From contig NZ_VEHL01000003.1 of assembly GCF_007679965.1 (NCBI RefSeq), positions 372,001 through 436,000 on the forward strand: a stretch of DNA of 64,000 nt, given 5' to 3'. Within the stretch, counting starts at the first letter, position 1; each line of letters starts with the position of its first letter. The notes under the pieces were generated by a model. It was not told the DNA's origin and did no database searches. It saw nothing but the letters and a program-made list of their open reading frames with translations. The translations under genes were made by a program, and so were the position numbers. Below are positions 43,047 to 52,436 of the stretch, one piece after another. The DNA is from Bordetella genomosp. 13 (GTDB lineage Bacteria; Pseudomonadota; Gammaproteobacteria; Burkholderiales; Burkholderiaceae_B).

Positions 43047-43958
43047 ATGACGACGATACGTATCGAAGAAGAACTGCGCGCCTATATCGAGCCGCTGACC
43101 CCGGACGAGTACGCCACGCTGGAGCGCAGCCTGCTGGCCGAGGGCTGCCGCGACGCGCTCGTGTTGTGGGGCGACCTGCTGGTCGACGGCCACAACCGCT
43201 ACGAGATCTGCACGCGCCACGGCATTGCCTATGGCACCGTGCAGAACGAGCATTTCCGTAGCATGGACGACGTGCGGCTGTGGATGATCGAGAACCACCT
43301 GGGCCGCCGCAGCGTGTCGGATTTCCAGCGCGGCGTGCTGGTGCTGCGCAAGAAGGAGATCCTGGAGATGCGGGCGCGGCAGGCGTCCGCGCAGCCGGAT
43401 GGCGCTTCGGCCGAGCCCGCTGTCGCGGCGCCGGGCGGCGAGCCCCCGGCGCCCTGGGATGAGGGCGAAGGTCCCGCGCCCGCTTCCCGTGCCTTGCAGG
43501 CCGCGCGCACGGCCGCCGCCGTGCCGGTGCCGTCGCGCCAGGCCATGGCGCGCGAGGCGCGCCTGAGCAGCATCGCGCTGGGACAGATCGAGAAGATCCG
43601 GCGCCAGGCGGCGCCCGAGGTGCTGCGCGCGGTGCAATCGGGCGGCCTGTCCATCAACGCGGCCGCCGCCGTGTCCGGCCTGCCGCCGGAACGCCAGGCC
43701 GCGGCGGCCGAGGGCGGCCCCAAATCCCTGCGCGAGGCAGCGCGCGAAGCCCGCGCCATGGCGGCCGCCGCCAGGCCGCTGCCCGAGCCGCCGGAACCGC
43801 CGCCGCTGCCCGCGAACGCCGAGGAATATCCCGAGGCCCTGACCCGGCTGGCCCAGCGCGTGGCCGAGCTGACGCAGGAGCGCGATGCGCTGAAGAAGAA
43901 AGTGGCGCAGCTGACGGTGGCGCTGTCGCAGGCGCGGCGGGGCGAGGCGCAGTCGTAG
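43047..43958 (+). CDS. Chromosomal ParB-like protein with coiled-coil C-terminus
   Basis: 303 residues. The N-terminal 110 residues look like a ParB/Sulfiredoxin-type domain: IEPLTPDEYATLERSLLAEG, then LVLWGDLLVDGHNRYEIC, with the conserved DGHNR in the position of the ParB nucleotide-binding loop. A Pro/Ala-rich middle and a helical segment (SRQAMAREARLSSIALGQIEKI) follow. The C-terminus is a short coiled coil with heptads (LTRLAQRVAELTQERDALKK). No ParA gene lies here. Such proteins occur on plasmids and integrative elements, but nothing else here marks one. DNA-binding is likely; role unknown. Confidence 0.7.
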   Translation: MTTIRIEEELRAYIEPLTPDEYATLERSLLAEGCRDALVLWGDLLVDGHNRYEICTRHGIAYGTVQNEHFRSMDDVRLWMIENHLGRRSVSDFQRGVLVLRKKEILEMRARQASAQPDGASAEPAVAAPGGEPPAPWDEGEGPAPASRALQAARTAAAVPVPSRQAMAREARLSSIALGQIEKIRRQAAPEVLRAVQSGGLSINAAAAVSGLPPERQAAAAEGGPKSLREAAREARAMAAAARPLPEPPEPPPLPANAEEYPEALTRLAQRVAELTQERDALKKKVAQLTVALSQARRGEAQS

Positions 43959-44016
43959 GCGCGCTTCCGTGCGCCCCGCGGGCCGGGCCGCTACCCTGGC
44001 CGGCTGCGGCGTTCCG

Positions 44017-44955
44017 CTACCCCGCCCGGCGCAACCTTCCCACGTCCCGCAGCGGCGGCGCGCCGTACAGGCGGCTGTACTCCCGGCTGAACTGCGAGGC
44101 GCTTTCGTAGCCCACGCGGTGCGCCGCCGTGCCGGCGTCCAGCATGTCGGCCAGCATCAGCCGGCGCGCCTCGTGCAGGCGCAGCTGCTTCTGGTACTGC
44201 AGCGGGCTCATCGCGGTCAGCGACTTGAAGTGGTGATGCAGCGACGAGGCGCTCATGTTCACGCGCTGCGCCAGGTCCTCGATGCGCAGCGGCGCGCAGT
44301 AGTTGCGCTTGAGCCAGTCGATGGCCCGGGAAATCTGGTTCATCGCGCCGCAGTCCATCACGATGTGGCACAGCCGGTGGCCCAGTTCGCCCTTTAGCAG
44401 GCGGTAGTGGATCTCGCGCTCGACCAGCGGCGCCAGCACCGGGATGTCGTCGGGCGTGTCGAGCAGGCGGGCCAGGCGCAGCAGGGGTTCGGCCAGGTCC
44501 TGTTCCATGGGCGCGGTGGCCATGCCGCGCGGCGCCTGTGCACCCTCGGCGCGGCCGGCGTCGCCCATCTGCGTCATCAGGTCGGCGATGCGCTGCGTGT
44601 CCAGGTCCAGCGCCATCGACAGATACGGCGTGCCGCTGCTGGCCAGCGTGACGCGCGAGGCGATCGGCAGGTCGACCGAGGTCAGAAGATAGCGCGCGGG
44701 GGTGTATTCGTGCACCTCGTTGCCCAGTTCCACGCGCTTGGCGCCCTGCGCCAGCACGCCCAGCGCGGGGCGGTACACGCCGTGCGTCTTCTCGGCCGGC
44801 GCCGAGGCGCGGTGGAAAGTCAGGCCCGGCACCGCCGTGGCGTACGAGCCGTCGTCCGGCGTATGGCGGGCGATCACGGCCGCCAGTTCCTGCAGGGCGG
44901 GCACGGCGGGAGGCTGTGCGGCGGGCAGCCGCAGGGTGGCGAGTTCGGCGCTCAT
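44017..44955 (-). CDS. AraC-family regulator (AraC_N type), coupled to the hydroxylase genes
   Basis: 312 residues. An N-terminal AraC_N domain (ARYLLTSVDLPIASRVTLAS) precedes a C-terminal AraC DNA-binding domain with two helix-turn-helix units (RIEDLAQRVNMSASSLHHHF; AAHRVGYESASQFSREYSRL). The start overlaps the stop of the molybdenum subunit gene by four bases, so it is made in step with the enzyme and may sense its substrate or product. Confidence 0.9.
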   Translation of the reverse strand: MSAELATLRLPAAQPPAVPALQELAAVIARHTPDDGSYATAVPGLTFHRASAPAEKTHGVYRPALGVLAQGAKRVELGNEVHEYTPARYLLTSVDLPIASRVTLASSGTPYLSMALDLDTQRIADLMTQMGDAGRAEGAQAPRGMATAPMEQDLAEPLLRLARLLDTPDDIPVLAPLVEREIHYRLLKGELGHRLCHIVMDCGAMNQISRAIDWLKRNYCAPLRIEDLAQRVNMSASSLHHHFKSLTAMSPLQYQKQLRLHEARRLMLADMLDAGTAAHRVGYESASQFSREYSRLYGAPPLRDVGRLRRAG

Positions 44956-47225
44956 GATCGGGTCGCTTCGTGCGGGGCCTGCCGCGGCTGCCCCGGCGGG
45001 GGCGGCGCGTCGGGCGGGATGGCGGAATTGTCCGCCCTGGAAGGGGATACGCCAAGGGCGGCGCAGAACGGCAGGGCATGCAGGCGCCGCGCCACGGCGG
45101 CATACAGGGCATTGCCGACGGCCGGCGCGATGGCGGCGCAGGCCATGTCGGCGGCGCCGCCGGCCGGCGCCTCGGACGAGGGCAGGACGTGCACGTCGAC
45201 CACCGGCATCTCGTCCATGCGCAGTACCGGGAAATCGTGGAAGTTGCCTTGCTGCACCGCGCCGTCCTTCAGCGTGATGGCGCCGTGCAGGCAGCCGGCC
45301 AGCCCGAAGCCGATGCCGCTTTCCACCTGGGCGCGCACCACGTCGGGATTGATGGGCACGCCGCCGTCGACCGCGCACACCACGCGGTCGACCTTGATGC
45401 GGCCGGGGCGCACCGTCAGCTCGGCCACCAGCGCCATGGCGCCGCCGGCGCAGGCATGCAGGGCGATCCCACGTCCGCGCGGCGCGTCCGGCGCGCCGCC
45501 CGGCAGCGGCTGGCCCCAGGACGATTCCCGCGCCGCCCGCGCCAGCACGCGCCGCAGGCGCGGATGCGCGGACAACAGCGCGTCGCGGTAGGCCACCGGG
45601 TCCTGGCCGGCCGCGTGGGCCGCCTCGTCGATCAAGGTTTCGGCCGCGAACACCGCGTGGGTCGCATCGTCGGCCCGCCACGGCGCCGGCATGCCGGCCT
45701 CGCGCGGCGCGTGCTGCTCGATGCGCAGGTGGGCGACGGCGTAGGGCACGCCGGCGTGGGTGGCGGCCCAGGCGGGATCGGCCTTCGCCGATGGCGCAGC
45801 CAGGGATGCGCCCACCATGCGGGCGTGCCAGGCGGTCGGTTTGCCGGCGGCATCCAGGGCCAGCCGGGCGCGCTGCAGGCGCATCGGCCGGCAGTGCCCG
45901 CCGCGCATGTCGTCCTCGCGCGTCCAGACCTGTTTGATGGGCGCGTCCAGCCCCGCGCGGCGCGCCGCCCGGGCGATGGCCACGGCCTCGATCAGGGCGC
46001 CGGCCTGCGAGGCGCCGCGTCGGCCGAAGGCGTCCGCCGCGTGCAGCGCGGTCAGGGCGACGCCGCCCACCGGCAGCTTCAGGTAACGGGCGATGGCCAA
46101 CTGGTCCGCGGCCTGGACGGGCTCGCCGCTCCAGATGTCGCAGCGGCGGTCCTCCAGGCGCACCAGGCAGCTCAGGGGCTCCATGGCCGCCCGGGCCAGG
46201 CAAGGCAGATGGAAATCGGCCTCGATGACGCGGGCCGCGGCGGCGAAGGCGGCCTCGACCTCGCCGCGCTGGACCACGACGTCGCCTGCCCGCTGCGCGG
46301 CCGCAAGGTGGCCGGCCAGCATCTGGTCGCTGTTGGCCGTATCTGCCTGGCTGTCGTCCCAGCGGACCCGCAGGGCATCGCGGCCGATGTGCGCGGACCA
46401 GGTGTCATCCGCCAGCACCGCCACCAGGGCCGGATGCTGCGGCGTGGCCGCGACCTCGACCACGGCGCGCACGCCGGGCAGCGCGCGGGCCGCCTGGCCG
46501 TCATAGCTCGCCAGCCGGGCGCCGGGGCGCGGCGGACGCGCCGCCAGGGCGACCAGCATGCCGGGCAGCTTGAAGTCCTGCGCGAACACCGCGGTGCCGT
46601 TGGTCTTGGCCGGATTGTCGGCGCGGCCCACGCCTTCCTTGCCGATCAGGCGGAAGTCGGCGGACGGCTTCAGCGCGGAGTCCTGCGGCGCGGGCAGGGT
46701 GGCCGCCGCGGCGGCCAGGTGGCCGATGCCGGCCTGGCGCTGGCTGCCCGGGTGCCGCACGATGCCTTCATGCACGACGATTTCCTCGGCGGGTACGCGC
46801 CATTGCTGCGCGGCGGCCGACACAAGCATGGCGCGCGCCGCGGCGCCGGCACGCCGCAGGGGCAGGTACGACTCGGCCATGGCGGCCCCGCGCGAGGCGG
46901 CGGGCGGGATGTGCGTGCCTTCCACGCGCACCTGGCGCCAGTCGGCGTCCAGTTCCTCGGCCACCAGCGTGGCCAGGCCCGCGTGCACGTCCTGGTCGAC
47001 TTCCATGTGCCGCGCCAGCACGGTCACCCAGCCGTCCGTGCCGACGCGCACGAAGGCGTTGGGCGAGAAGGCTGCCGTCACCTGGCGGGCATTGGCTGCC
47101 GCGGCGGCGCGCGCGCCGGCCGGGCCGATGCTCAGGCCCAGCACCAGGCCGCCCGCCGCCGGCATGAAGCGGCGGCGGCTGACGTTGTGGATGGGGTGTT
47201 CCGGCAAGACGACATAGCTGTCCAT
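44952..47225 (-). CDS. Molybdopterin subunit of a two-subunit aldehyde/heteroarene oxidoreductase (isoquinoline 1-oxidoreductase beta-like)
   Basis: 757 residues. A Tat signal with the twin-arginine SRRRFM (about residues 16-21) shows export in folded form. The xanthine-dehydrogenase-like body has GKEGVGRADNPAKTNGTAVFAQD and RGRGIALHACAGGAMALVAE; the last holds the region near the active site. The ATG at 47225 has AGGAG upstream (a TTG at 47243 is an unlikely start). It pairs with the 2Fe-2S subunit upstream; no FAD subunit exists here, so electrons probably pass to cytochromes or quinone, as in isoquinoline oxidoreductase. Substrate unknown. Confidence 0.88.
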   Translation of the reverse strand: MDSYVVLPEHPIHNVSRRRFMPAAGGLVLGLSIGPAGARAAAAANARQVTAAFSPNAFVRVGTDGWVTVLARHMEVDQDVHAGLATLVAEELDADWRQVRVEGTHIPPAASRGAAMAESYLPLRRAGAAARAMLVSAAAQQWRVPAEEIVVHEGIVRHPGSQRQAGIGHLAAAAATLPAPQDSALKPSADFRLIGKEGVGRADNPAKTNGTAVFAQDFKLPGMLVALAARPPRPGARLASYDGQAARALPGVRAVVEVAATPQHPALVAVLADDTWSAHIGRDALRVRWDDSQADTANSDQMLAGHLAAAQRAGDVVVQRGEVEAAFAAAARVIEADFHLPCLARAAMEPLSCLVRLEDRRCDIWSGEPVQAADQLAIARYLKLPVGGVALTALHAADAFGRRGASQAGALIEAVAIARAARRAGLDAPIKQVWTREDDMRGGHCRPMRLQRARLALDAAGKPTAWHARMVGASLAAPSAKADPAWAATHAGVPYAVAHLRIEQHAPREAGMPAPWRADDATHAVFAAETLIDEAAHAAGQDPVAYRDALLSAHPRLRRVLARAARESSWGQPLPGGAPDAPRGRGIALHACAGGAMALVAELTVRPGRIKVDRVVCAVDGGVPINPDVVRAQVESGIGFGLAGCLHGAITLKDGAVQQGNFHDFPVLRMDEMPVVDVHVLPSSEAPAGGAADMACAAIAPAVGNALYAAVARRLHALPFCAALGVSPSRADNSAIPPDAPPPPGQPRQAPHEATRS

Positions 47226-47318
47226 GCGCGCTCCTGATGCCAATGAGAAAAGTCCGCCGAATGCGGGTACAGGGCCTTGCGGGGTGCCGCCGTCGCGGCC
47301 GGGCGGTTTGTCGCGCCG

Positions 47319-47777
47319 TCAGGCCAGGGCGGCGGCGGCGTGGTGGATGGCGGCCCGGATGCGCACGTAGGTGGCGCAACGGCACAGGTTGCCGCGCATG
47401 GCCTGGTCGATCTGCGCGTCGCTGGGATGGGGATGGCGGCGCAGCAGGCCGACCGCCGACATGATCTGGCCGGACTGGCAGAAACCGCATTGCGCCACGT
47501 CCAGTTCGCGCCAGGCGTTCTGCACGGCTTGCCCAACCCTGTCGGCGCCCACGCCCTCGATGGTGACGATGCGCTGGCCGCAGACGGCCGAGGCGGGCGT
47601 GACGCACGAATGGATGGGCTGGCCGTCGGCATGGACGGTGCAGGCGCCGCAGTGCCCCGCGCCGCAGCCGTACTTGGTGCCGGTAAGGTCGGCGGCGTCA
47701 CGCAGGGCCCACAGCAGCGGCATCTGCGCGGGCACGTCCAGCGAGGTCGTCCTGCCGTTGAGATCGAGGGTGAGCAT
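47319..47777 (-). CDS. 2Fe-2S subunit of the oxidoreductase (IorA-like)
   Basis: 152 residues. Two iron-sulfur motifs: the plant-type cluster CGAGHCGACTVHADGQPIHSC and the C-terminal cluster CGFCQSGQIM with GNLCRCATY. It accepts electrons from the molybdenum site. It has no signal, so it is probably carried across the membrane by the Tat-dependent partner. ACAGGAAATC before the ATG. Located 93 bases upstream of the large subunit. Confidence 0.92.
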   Translation of the reverse strand: MLTLDLNGRTTSLDVPAQMPLLWALRDAADLTGTKYGCGAGHCGACTVHADGQPIHSCVTPASAVCGQRIVTIEGVGADRVGQAVQNAWRELDVAQCGFCQSGQIMSAVGLLRRHPHPSDAQIDQAMRGNLCRCATYVRIRAAIHHAAAALA

Positions 47778-47924
47778 GGCGGATTTCCTGTTTCCTGAAA
47801 GCGGCCGTTCGGTTGGAACGGTCCGGATAGGATAGGAAATCCGCGTGTTGCACCGCAATGCCGATTACTGCGCGATTCTTGCCTGATCCTGCCAGGCCCG
47901 GCTTGCGAAGAGGAAGACGCGGCG

Positions 47925-48296
47925 TCAGCCGCAGCGCAGCGCGTCGATGGCGCCGCTGGTGTTCAGGATGACGTTGATGCGGCTCTCGTCGTATTCCATG
48001 GTCATGACCTGGCCGGGCTTGAGCACCCGCACGTTCTTGGAGCCCGAGCCGCTGCGCACCGACTGTCCCACGCTGTCGGAATAGGACTGGCCCACCATGT
48101 TCTGGACCCGCTGGGAGTCGCAGACCTGCCGGGGGGCGCCGGCACCGGAACCGCTGGTGGGAGCGCTGTAGCTCGGCGTGCTGGACGCCGACTGGCCCGA
48201 GGATGAGGCCGTCGTGCCGCTGGTGCCTTGCGTGCCGGGGGTGCCGCAGGCGGCCAGGCCGGCCAGCAGGGCGACGGAAATCAGTTTCCGGATCAT
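47925..48296 (-). CDS. I78-family peptidase inhibitor lipoprotein
   Basis: 123 residues. Lipoprotein signal MIRKLISVALLAGLAACG (lipid Cys at residue 17), then a Ser/Thr/Gly-rich linker (about residues 20-60), then an I78 inhibitor-type domain: CDSQRVQNMVGQSYSDSVGQ, and VLKPGQVMTMEYDESRINV with the closing LRCG. AAGGAG upstream of the ATG. I78 inhibitors block trypsin/chymotrypsin-type proteases and probably protect the envelope. Confidence 0.88.
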   Translation of the reverse strand: MIRKLISVALLAGLAACGTPGTQGTSGTTASSSGQSASSTPSYSAPTSGSGAGAPRQVCDSQRVQNMVGQSYSDSVGQSVRSGSGSKNVRVLKPGQVMTMEYDESRINVILNTSGAIDALRCG

Positions 48297-48397
48297 GGGG
48301 AGAGCTCCTTCGTCGTACTGGGGTGAAACCGAATCGTCATCATAAGGGAAGGACGACGGCCCGGCGCTCCCGCCCACGCCCCGGGTGTTACCTTTCG

Positions 48398-48433
48398 CGA
48401 CGCGCGTTAGCGACGTGCGTTAGCGACGCGCGT
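48398..48433. repeat. Tandem 13-bp repeat between the I78 and DAHP synthase genes
   Basis: The unit CGACGYGCGTTAG occurs at 48398-48410 and 48411-48423, and 10 bases of a third copy follow (to 48433). It ends 12 bases from the stop of DAHP synthase. It has no hairpin form. Such short arrays may vary in length between strains. Confidence 0.85.
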
Positions 48434-48445
48434 GGCTGACGGTTG

Positions 48446-49570
48446 TCAGCGAGCCGCCGCGCGGCGCGCCCGCACCGCGGCCGCCAGCTCGTCCAGCACC
48501 GGCCCGGTCTGGGCCCAGCCCAGGCAGGCGTCGGTGATGGACACGCCATGGCGCAGCGGCACGCCCGGCTTCTGGTCCTGCCGGCCGCCTTCCAGGTGGC
48601 TCTCGATCATCACGCCGACGATGCGGCGGTCGCCCGAGGAAATCTGGCCGGCCAGGTCGCGCGCCACGTCCACCTGGCGCTCGTGCGACTTGTTGGAGTT
48701 GGCGTGCGAGCAGTCGACCATGACCTGGGCGGGCAGCCCGGCCTTCTGCAGCGCGGCGCAGCAGGCGTCGATGCTGGCGCGGTCGTAGTTGGTTCCTTGC
48801 TTGCCGCCGCGCAGGATGATGTGCGTGTCGTCGTTACCGCGGGTTTCGAAGATGGCCGCCATGCCCATCTTGGTCATGCCCATGAAGGCATGGCTGGCGC
48901 GCGACGCCACGATGGCGTCGGCCGCCACCTGGATGCCGCCGTCGGTGCCATTCTTGAAGCCCAGCGGGCAGCTCAGGCCCGAGGCCAGCTGGCGATGGCT
49001 CTGGCTCTCGGTGGTGCGCGCCCCGATGGCGCCCCAGGCCACCAGGTCGGCGATGAACTGCGGGCTGAGCAGATCCAGGAATTCGGTGCCCACCGGCAGG
49101 CCCAGGCCGCCGATCTCCAGCAGCAGTTCGCGCGCGCGGCGCAGGCCCTCATTGATGCGGAAGCTGCCGTCCAGGCGCGGATCGTTGATGTAGCCCTTCC
49201 AGCCCACGGTGGTGCGCGGTTTCTCGAAGTAGACCCGCATCACGATCAGCAGGTCCTGCGACAGCGCGTCGGCCGCCTGCTTCAGGTGGCGCGCGTACTC
49301 CATGGCCTGGCCATGGTCGTGGATGGAACAGGGCCCCACCACGGCGATCAGGCGGTCGTCGCGGCCGTGCAGCACGTCGGCGATGCGGGCGCGCCCGTCC
49401 TCGACCTGGGCCAGCAGCGCGTCCGACACCGGCAGCTCGTCCAGCAGCAGCGCGGGCGAGATCAGCGGGCGCACGGCCCCGATGCGCACGTCGTCGATGC
49501 GGGTGGTGTCCTGGGTGGCGTCGGCTTGGCCGACTTCGTGGTCGCGGGTGGGGTCGTCGATACGGGTCAC
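48446..49570 (-). CDS. aroG: 3-deoxy-7-phosphoheptulonate synthase (DAHP synthase, class I)
   Basis: 374 residues from a GTG start at 49570, which has CGGAGACA eight bases upstream; a longer frame to 49651 lacks such a site. The class I (AroFGH) motifs GPCSIHD, KPRTTVGWKG, GARTTESQSHRQLASGLSCP and CSHANSNKSHERQ are intact. It condenses PEP with erythrose-4-phosphate, the first step of the shikimate pathway. The N-terminal extension TRIDDVRIGAVRPLISP carries the allosteric region of the AroG group, so it should be inhibited by an aromatic amino acid, most likely Phe or Tyr. Confidence 0.93.
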   Translation of the reverse strand: MTRIDDPTRDHEVGQADATQDTTRIDDVRIGAVRPLISPALLLDELPVSDALLAQVEDGRARIADVLHGRDDRLIAVVGPCSIHDHGQAMEYARHLKQAADALSQDLLIVMRVYFEKPRTTVGWKGYINDPRLDGSFRINEGLRRARELLLEIGGLGLPVGTEFLDLLSPQFIADLVAWGAIGARTTESQSHRQLASGLSCPLGFKNGTDGGIQVAADAIVASRASHAFMGMTKMGMAAIFETRGNDDTHIILRGGKQGTNYDRASIDACCAALQKAGLPAQVMVDCSHANSNKSHERQVDVARDLAGQISSGDRRIVGVMIESHLEGGRQDQKPGVPLRHGVSITDACLGWAQTGPVLDELAAAVRARRAAAR

Positions 49571-49706
49571 GGCTATGTCTCCGGCGCGCGGCGCGCGCGC
49601 ATCCCGGGGATTATCGCATTGCACGGGCGGCCGGGCGCGGGTGCCCGCCAACGGAAACGCAAGGGCGGGCCCGTCGCCGAGGTGGTTTGAAAACCTCGGC
49701 TGCGGC

Positions 49707-50339
49707 TCAGCGCCGCGAATCCAGCGCCAGCCGCACCGCCAGGCCCGCCAGCACGGTCCCCATCAGCCAGCGCTGCGCGGCCAGCCACAGCGGGCGGCGC
49801 GACAGGAAGCCGGCGATGCTGCCGGCCGTGACGGCGATCAGGCCGTTGACGCAGATGCTGATGGTGACCTGCGTGAAGCCCAGCGTCAGCGCCTGGCCCA
49901 GCACGCTGCCGCGCTCGGGGTCGATGAACTGCGGCAGCAGCGACACGTAGAACATGGCGATCTTGGGATTGAGCAGGCTGGTGACCAGGCCCATGCCGAA
50001 CAGCTGCCGCACGCTGCTGTGCGGCAGCTTGCGCACCTCGAAGGGCGAGTGGCCGCCGCTGCGCACCGCCTGCCAGGCCAGGTACAGCAGGTAGGCCGCG
50101 CCGCCGATGCGCAGCGCGTCGTAGGCATAGGGCACCGACAGCAGCAGGGCGGTCAGGCCGAAGCCTGTGCAAAGTACGTAGAACATGAAGCCCAGCGCCA
50201 CGCCGCACAGCGACACCAGGCCCGCGCGGCGGCCCTGCGACAGCGAGCGCGACACCAGGTAGATCATGTTGGGGCCGGGCGTGAGCACGAGGCCGAACGC
50301 CAGCAGGGCGAAGGTCAGCAGGGTGGTGGTGTCGGGCAT
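49707..50339 (-). CDS. LysE-family amino-acid exporter
   Basis: 210 residues, five to six helices. The family start LLTFALLAFGLVLTPGPNMIYLVSRSLSQGRRAGL is textbook LysE/RhtB. It probably exports amino acids or homoserine lactone-like compounds. The ATG at 50339 starts the conserved region, although the frame is open to 51191. Confidence 0.9.
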   Translation of the reverse strand: MPDTTTLLTFALLAFGLVLTPGPNMIYLVSRSLSQGRRAGLVSLCGVALGFMFYVLCTGFGLTALLLSVPYAYDALRIGGAAYLLYLAWQAVRSGGHSPFEVRKLPHSSVRQLFGMGLVTSLLNPKIAMFYVSLLPQFIDPERGSVLGQALTLGFTQVTISICVNGLIAVTAGSIAGFLSRRPLWLAAQRWLMGTVLAGLAVRLALDSRR

Positions 50340-50485
50340 GATGGCGAAGCGGGTAAGGGCAAGACAGGAAAGATAGCCGCGATCTGTATCGGCCGGGGCC
50401 GGCGACCTGTTTCGGCGGGACGACGGTGGTTCCCGGCGCGGCCGGCAGCGTCCCGGGTACGCGCCGGAACGCTGCCGGCGTGCCG

Positions 50486-51841
50486 TCAGGCCACCGCGGT
50501 GCGCATGGTGACGAATTCCTCGGCGGCCGTGGGATGGATGCCGATGGTCTCGTCGAAGACCTGCTTGGTGGCGCCCGCCTTCAGCGCCACGGCCAGGCCC
50601 TGCACGATCTCGCCCGCGTCCGGACCCACCATGTGGCAGCCCAGCACGCGGTCGGTGTCGGCGTCCACCACCAGCTTCATCAGGCTCTTTTCCTGCGAGC
50701 CGGTCAGCGTCAGCTTCATGGGACGGAAGCGGCTTTCGAACAGGCGCACCTTGTGGCCGGCCGCCTGCGCCTGCTCGGTCGTCAGGCCCACCGTGCCGAT
50801 GTTGGGCAGGCTGAACACGGCGGTGGGGATCAGGCTGTAGTCGACCTTGCGGTATTCCTCGGGGCGGAACAGGCGGCGCGCGATGGCCATGCCTTCGGCC
50901 AGCGCCACGGGCGTCAGCGGCACGCGGTTGATGACGTCGCCCAGCGCGTAGATGGAGGGCTCGGCGGTGCGGTACTCCTCGTCGACCATGATGAAGCCCT
51001 GCGTGTCGAGCTCGACGCCGGTGTTCTCCAGGCCCAGGCCGTCGGTCATGGCGCGGCGGCCGGTCGCGTAGAACACGCAATCGGTGTCGATGTGCTCGCC
51101 CGTCCTCAGCGTGACGCGCAGCGAGCCGTCTTCCTGGCGGTCGATGCGCGCCGGGTCGGCGTTGAAGCGCAGGTCCAGGCCCTTCTTGCACAGCTCGTCG
51201 CGCAGGTGCTCGCGGATGCCGCCGTCGAAGCCGCGCAGGAACAGTTCGCCGCGGTACAGCTGCGTGACCTGCGCGCCCATGCCGTGGAAGATCGAGGCGA
51301 ACTCCACCGCGATGTAGCCGCCGCCCACCACCACCACGCGGCGCGGCAGTTCCTTCAGGAAGAAGGCTTCGTTCGAGGTGGTGACGTGCTCCTTGCCCGG
51401 CAGATCGGGCACCATGGGCCAGCTGCCGGTGCCGATGAGGATGTTGGCGGCGGTGTGGCGGCGGCCGTTCACCTCGACGGTATGCGGGTCGATGATGCGG
51501 GCATGGCCTTCGTGCAGCGTCACGCCGCTGTTGACCAGCAGGTTGCGGTAGATGCCGTTCAGGCGCTCGATCTCGCGGTTCTTGTTGGCGATCAGCGTGG
51601 TCCAGTCGAACGAGGCGCGGTCCAGCGTCCAGCCGAAGCCGGGGGCGTTCTCGAAGTCGTCGGCGTACGACGAGCCGTACACCAGCAGTTTCTTGGGCAC
51701 GCAGCCCACGTTGACGCAGGTGCCGCCCAGGTAGCGGCTCTCGGCCACCGCCACGCGCGCGCCGTAGCCGGCCGCGAAGCGCGAGGCGCGCACGCCGCCC
51801 GAACCGGCGCCGATGACATACAGGTCGAAATCGAAATCCAT
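50486..51841 (-). CDS. gor: Glutathione-disulfide reductase
   Basis: 451 residues. FAD motif [10 protein letters not shown] at residues 11-20, the redox disulfide Cys42/Cys47 in [13 protein letters not shown], the NADPH motif [16 protein letters not shown], the FAD-anchoring [14 protein letters not shown] and the C-terminal His-Glu pair in [10 protein letters not shown] are all present. It reduces oxidised glutathione with NADPH. GGAAGGAACACC before the ATG. The NADPH-site Arg/Lys pattern is as expected for a glutathione rather than trypanothione reductase. Confidence 0.94.
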   Translation of the reverse strand: MDFDFDLYVIGAGSGGVRASRFAAGYGARVAVAESRYLGGTCVNVGCVPKKLLVYGSSYADDFENAPGFGWTLDRASFDWTTLIANKNREIERLNGIYRNLLVNSGVTLHEGHARIIDPHTVEVNGRRHTAANILIGTGSWPMVPDLPGKEHVTTSNEAFFLKELPRRVVVVGGGYIAVEFASIFHGMGAQVTQLYRGELFLRGFDGGIREHLRDELCKKGLDLRFNADPARIDRQEDGSLRVTLRTGEHIDTDCVFYATGRRAMTDGLGLENTGVELDTQGFIMVDEEYRTAEPSIYALGDVINRVPLTPVALAEGMAIARRLFRPEEYRKVDYSLIPTAVFSLPNIGTVGLTTEQAQAAGHKVRLFESRFRPMKLTLTGSQEKSLMKLVVDADTDRVLGCHMVGPDAGEIVQGLAVALKAGATKQVFDETIGIHPTAAEEFVTMRTAVA

Positions 51842-52105
51842 GGTGTTCCTTCCGGCGCTGCGGCGCCGTGATGCGTGATTGTTCTGCAAGACGTATCAGA
51901 CCTGCGTATTAAACCGCGTTTCCCGCTGGCTGCCTGCGGGCGGAGGGCGCCAGCTCGCGCGGATGACCGCCGGGCGGCAGCCGGATGGGATATAAAGAGC
52001 GCTGCGGCCCGGGCGGGCCGTCCCGGGATGTGGCGGCCTGCGCGCGCGTCCTGCGCGGACGGCCCGCCGGCGGGCCGGATCCCATGACCGCCGCGACGGA
52101 GCAGC

Positions 52106-52408
52106 ATGCAGACGGAAGACAGTTTTTTCGGGTCCCTCGGGGCCTTCCTGGGCGGAGTCATCCGCGCCATCGTCGACGCCTTGCAGGCGGTATTCGGCGG
52201 CCTGGGCACCGCGCTGGCCGAGTTCTTCGCGGGCATGGCGCGGGCGCTGGGCATGGGGCCGTCGGTCTTCAATTTCGCGCTGTTGCTGCTGGGCCTGCTG
52301 CTGCTGTGGACGGCGCTGCGCGCGTTCATGCGGCGTTCCATCATCGCCGGCATCTTCTGGCTGTTCCTGGCCCTGCTGTTGCTGGGCGCGCTGATCGGAG
52401 GGGGCTGA
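52106..52408 (+). CDS. Small two-helix membrane protein, unknown
   Basis: 100 residues. A Gly/Ala-rich N-terminal half (FGSLGAFLGGVIRAIVDAL) is followed by two strong helices (FNFALLLLGLLLLWTAL; IIAGIFWLFLALLLLGALI) with an Arg pair in between. CGGAGCAGC before the ATG. I do not recognise the family. It is followed closely by the DUF2784 gene and may share its transcript. Confidence 0.65.
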   Translation: MQTEDSFFGSLGAFLGGVIRAIVDALQAVFGGLGTALAEFFAGMARALGMGPSVFNFALLLLGLLLLWTALRAFMRRSIIAGIFWLFLALLLLGALIGGG

Positions 52409-52436
52409 GGGCGGCAGCGCCCGCGGCCCGTGCACA

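Noticed and set aside
44970..47237. 755-codon plus-strand frame opposite the molybdenum subunit
   Set aside because: Antisense shadow with His/Gln/Arg-rich composition; the minus strand codes for a clear Tat-exported oxidoreductase.
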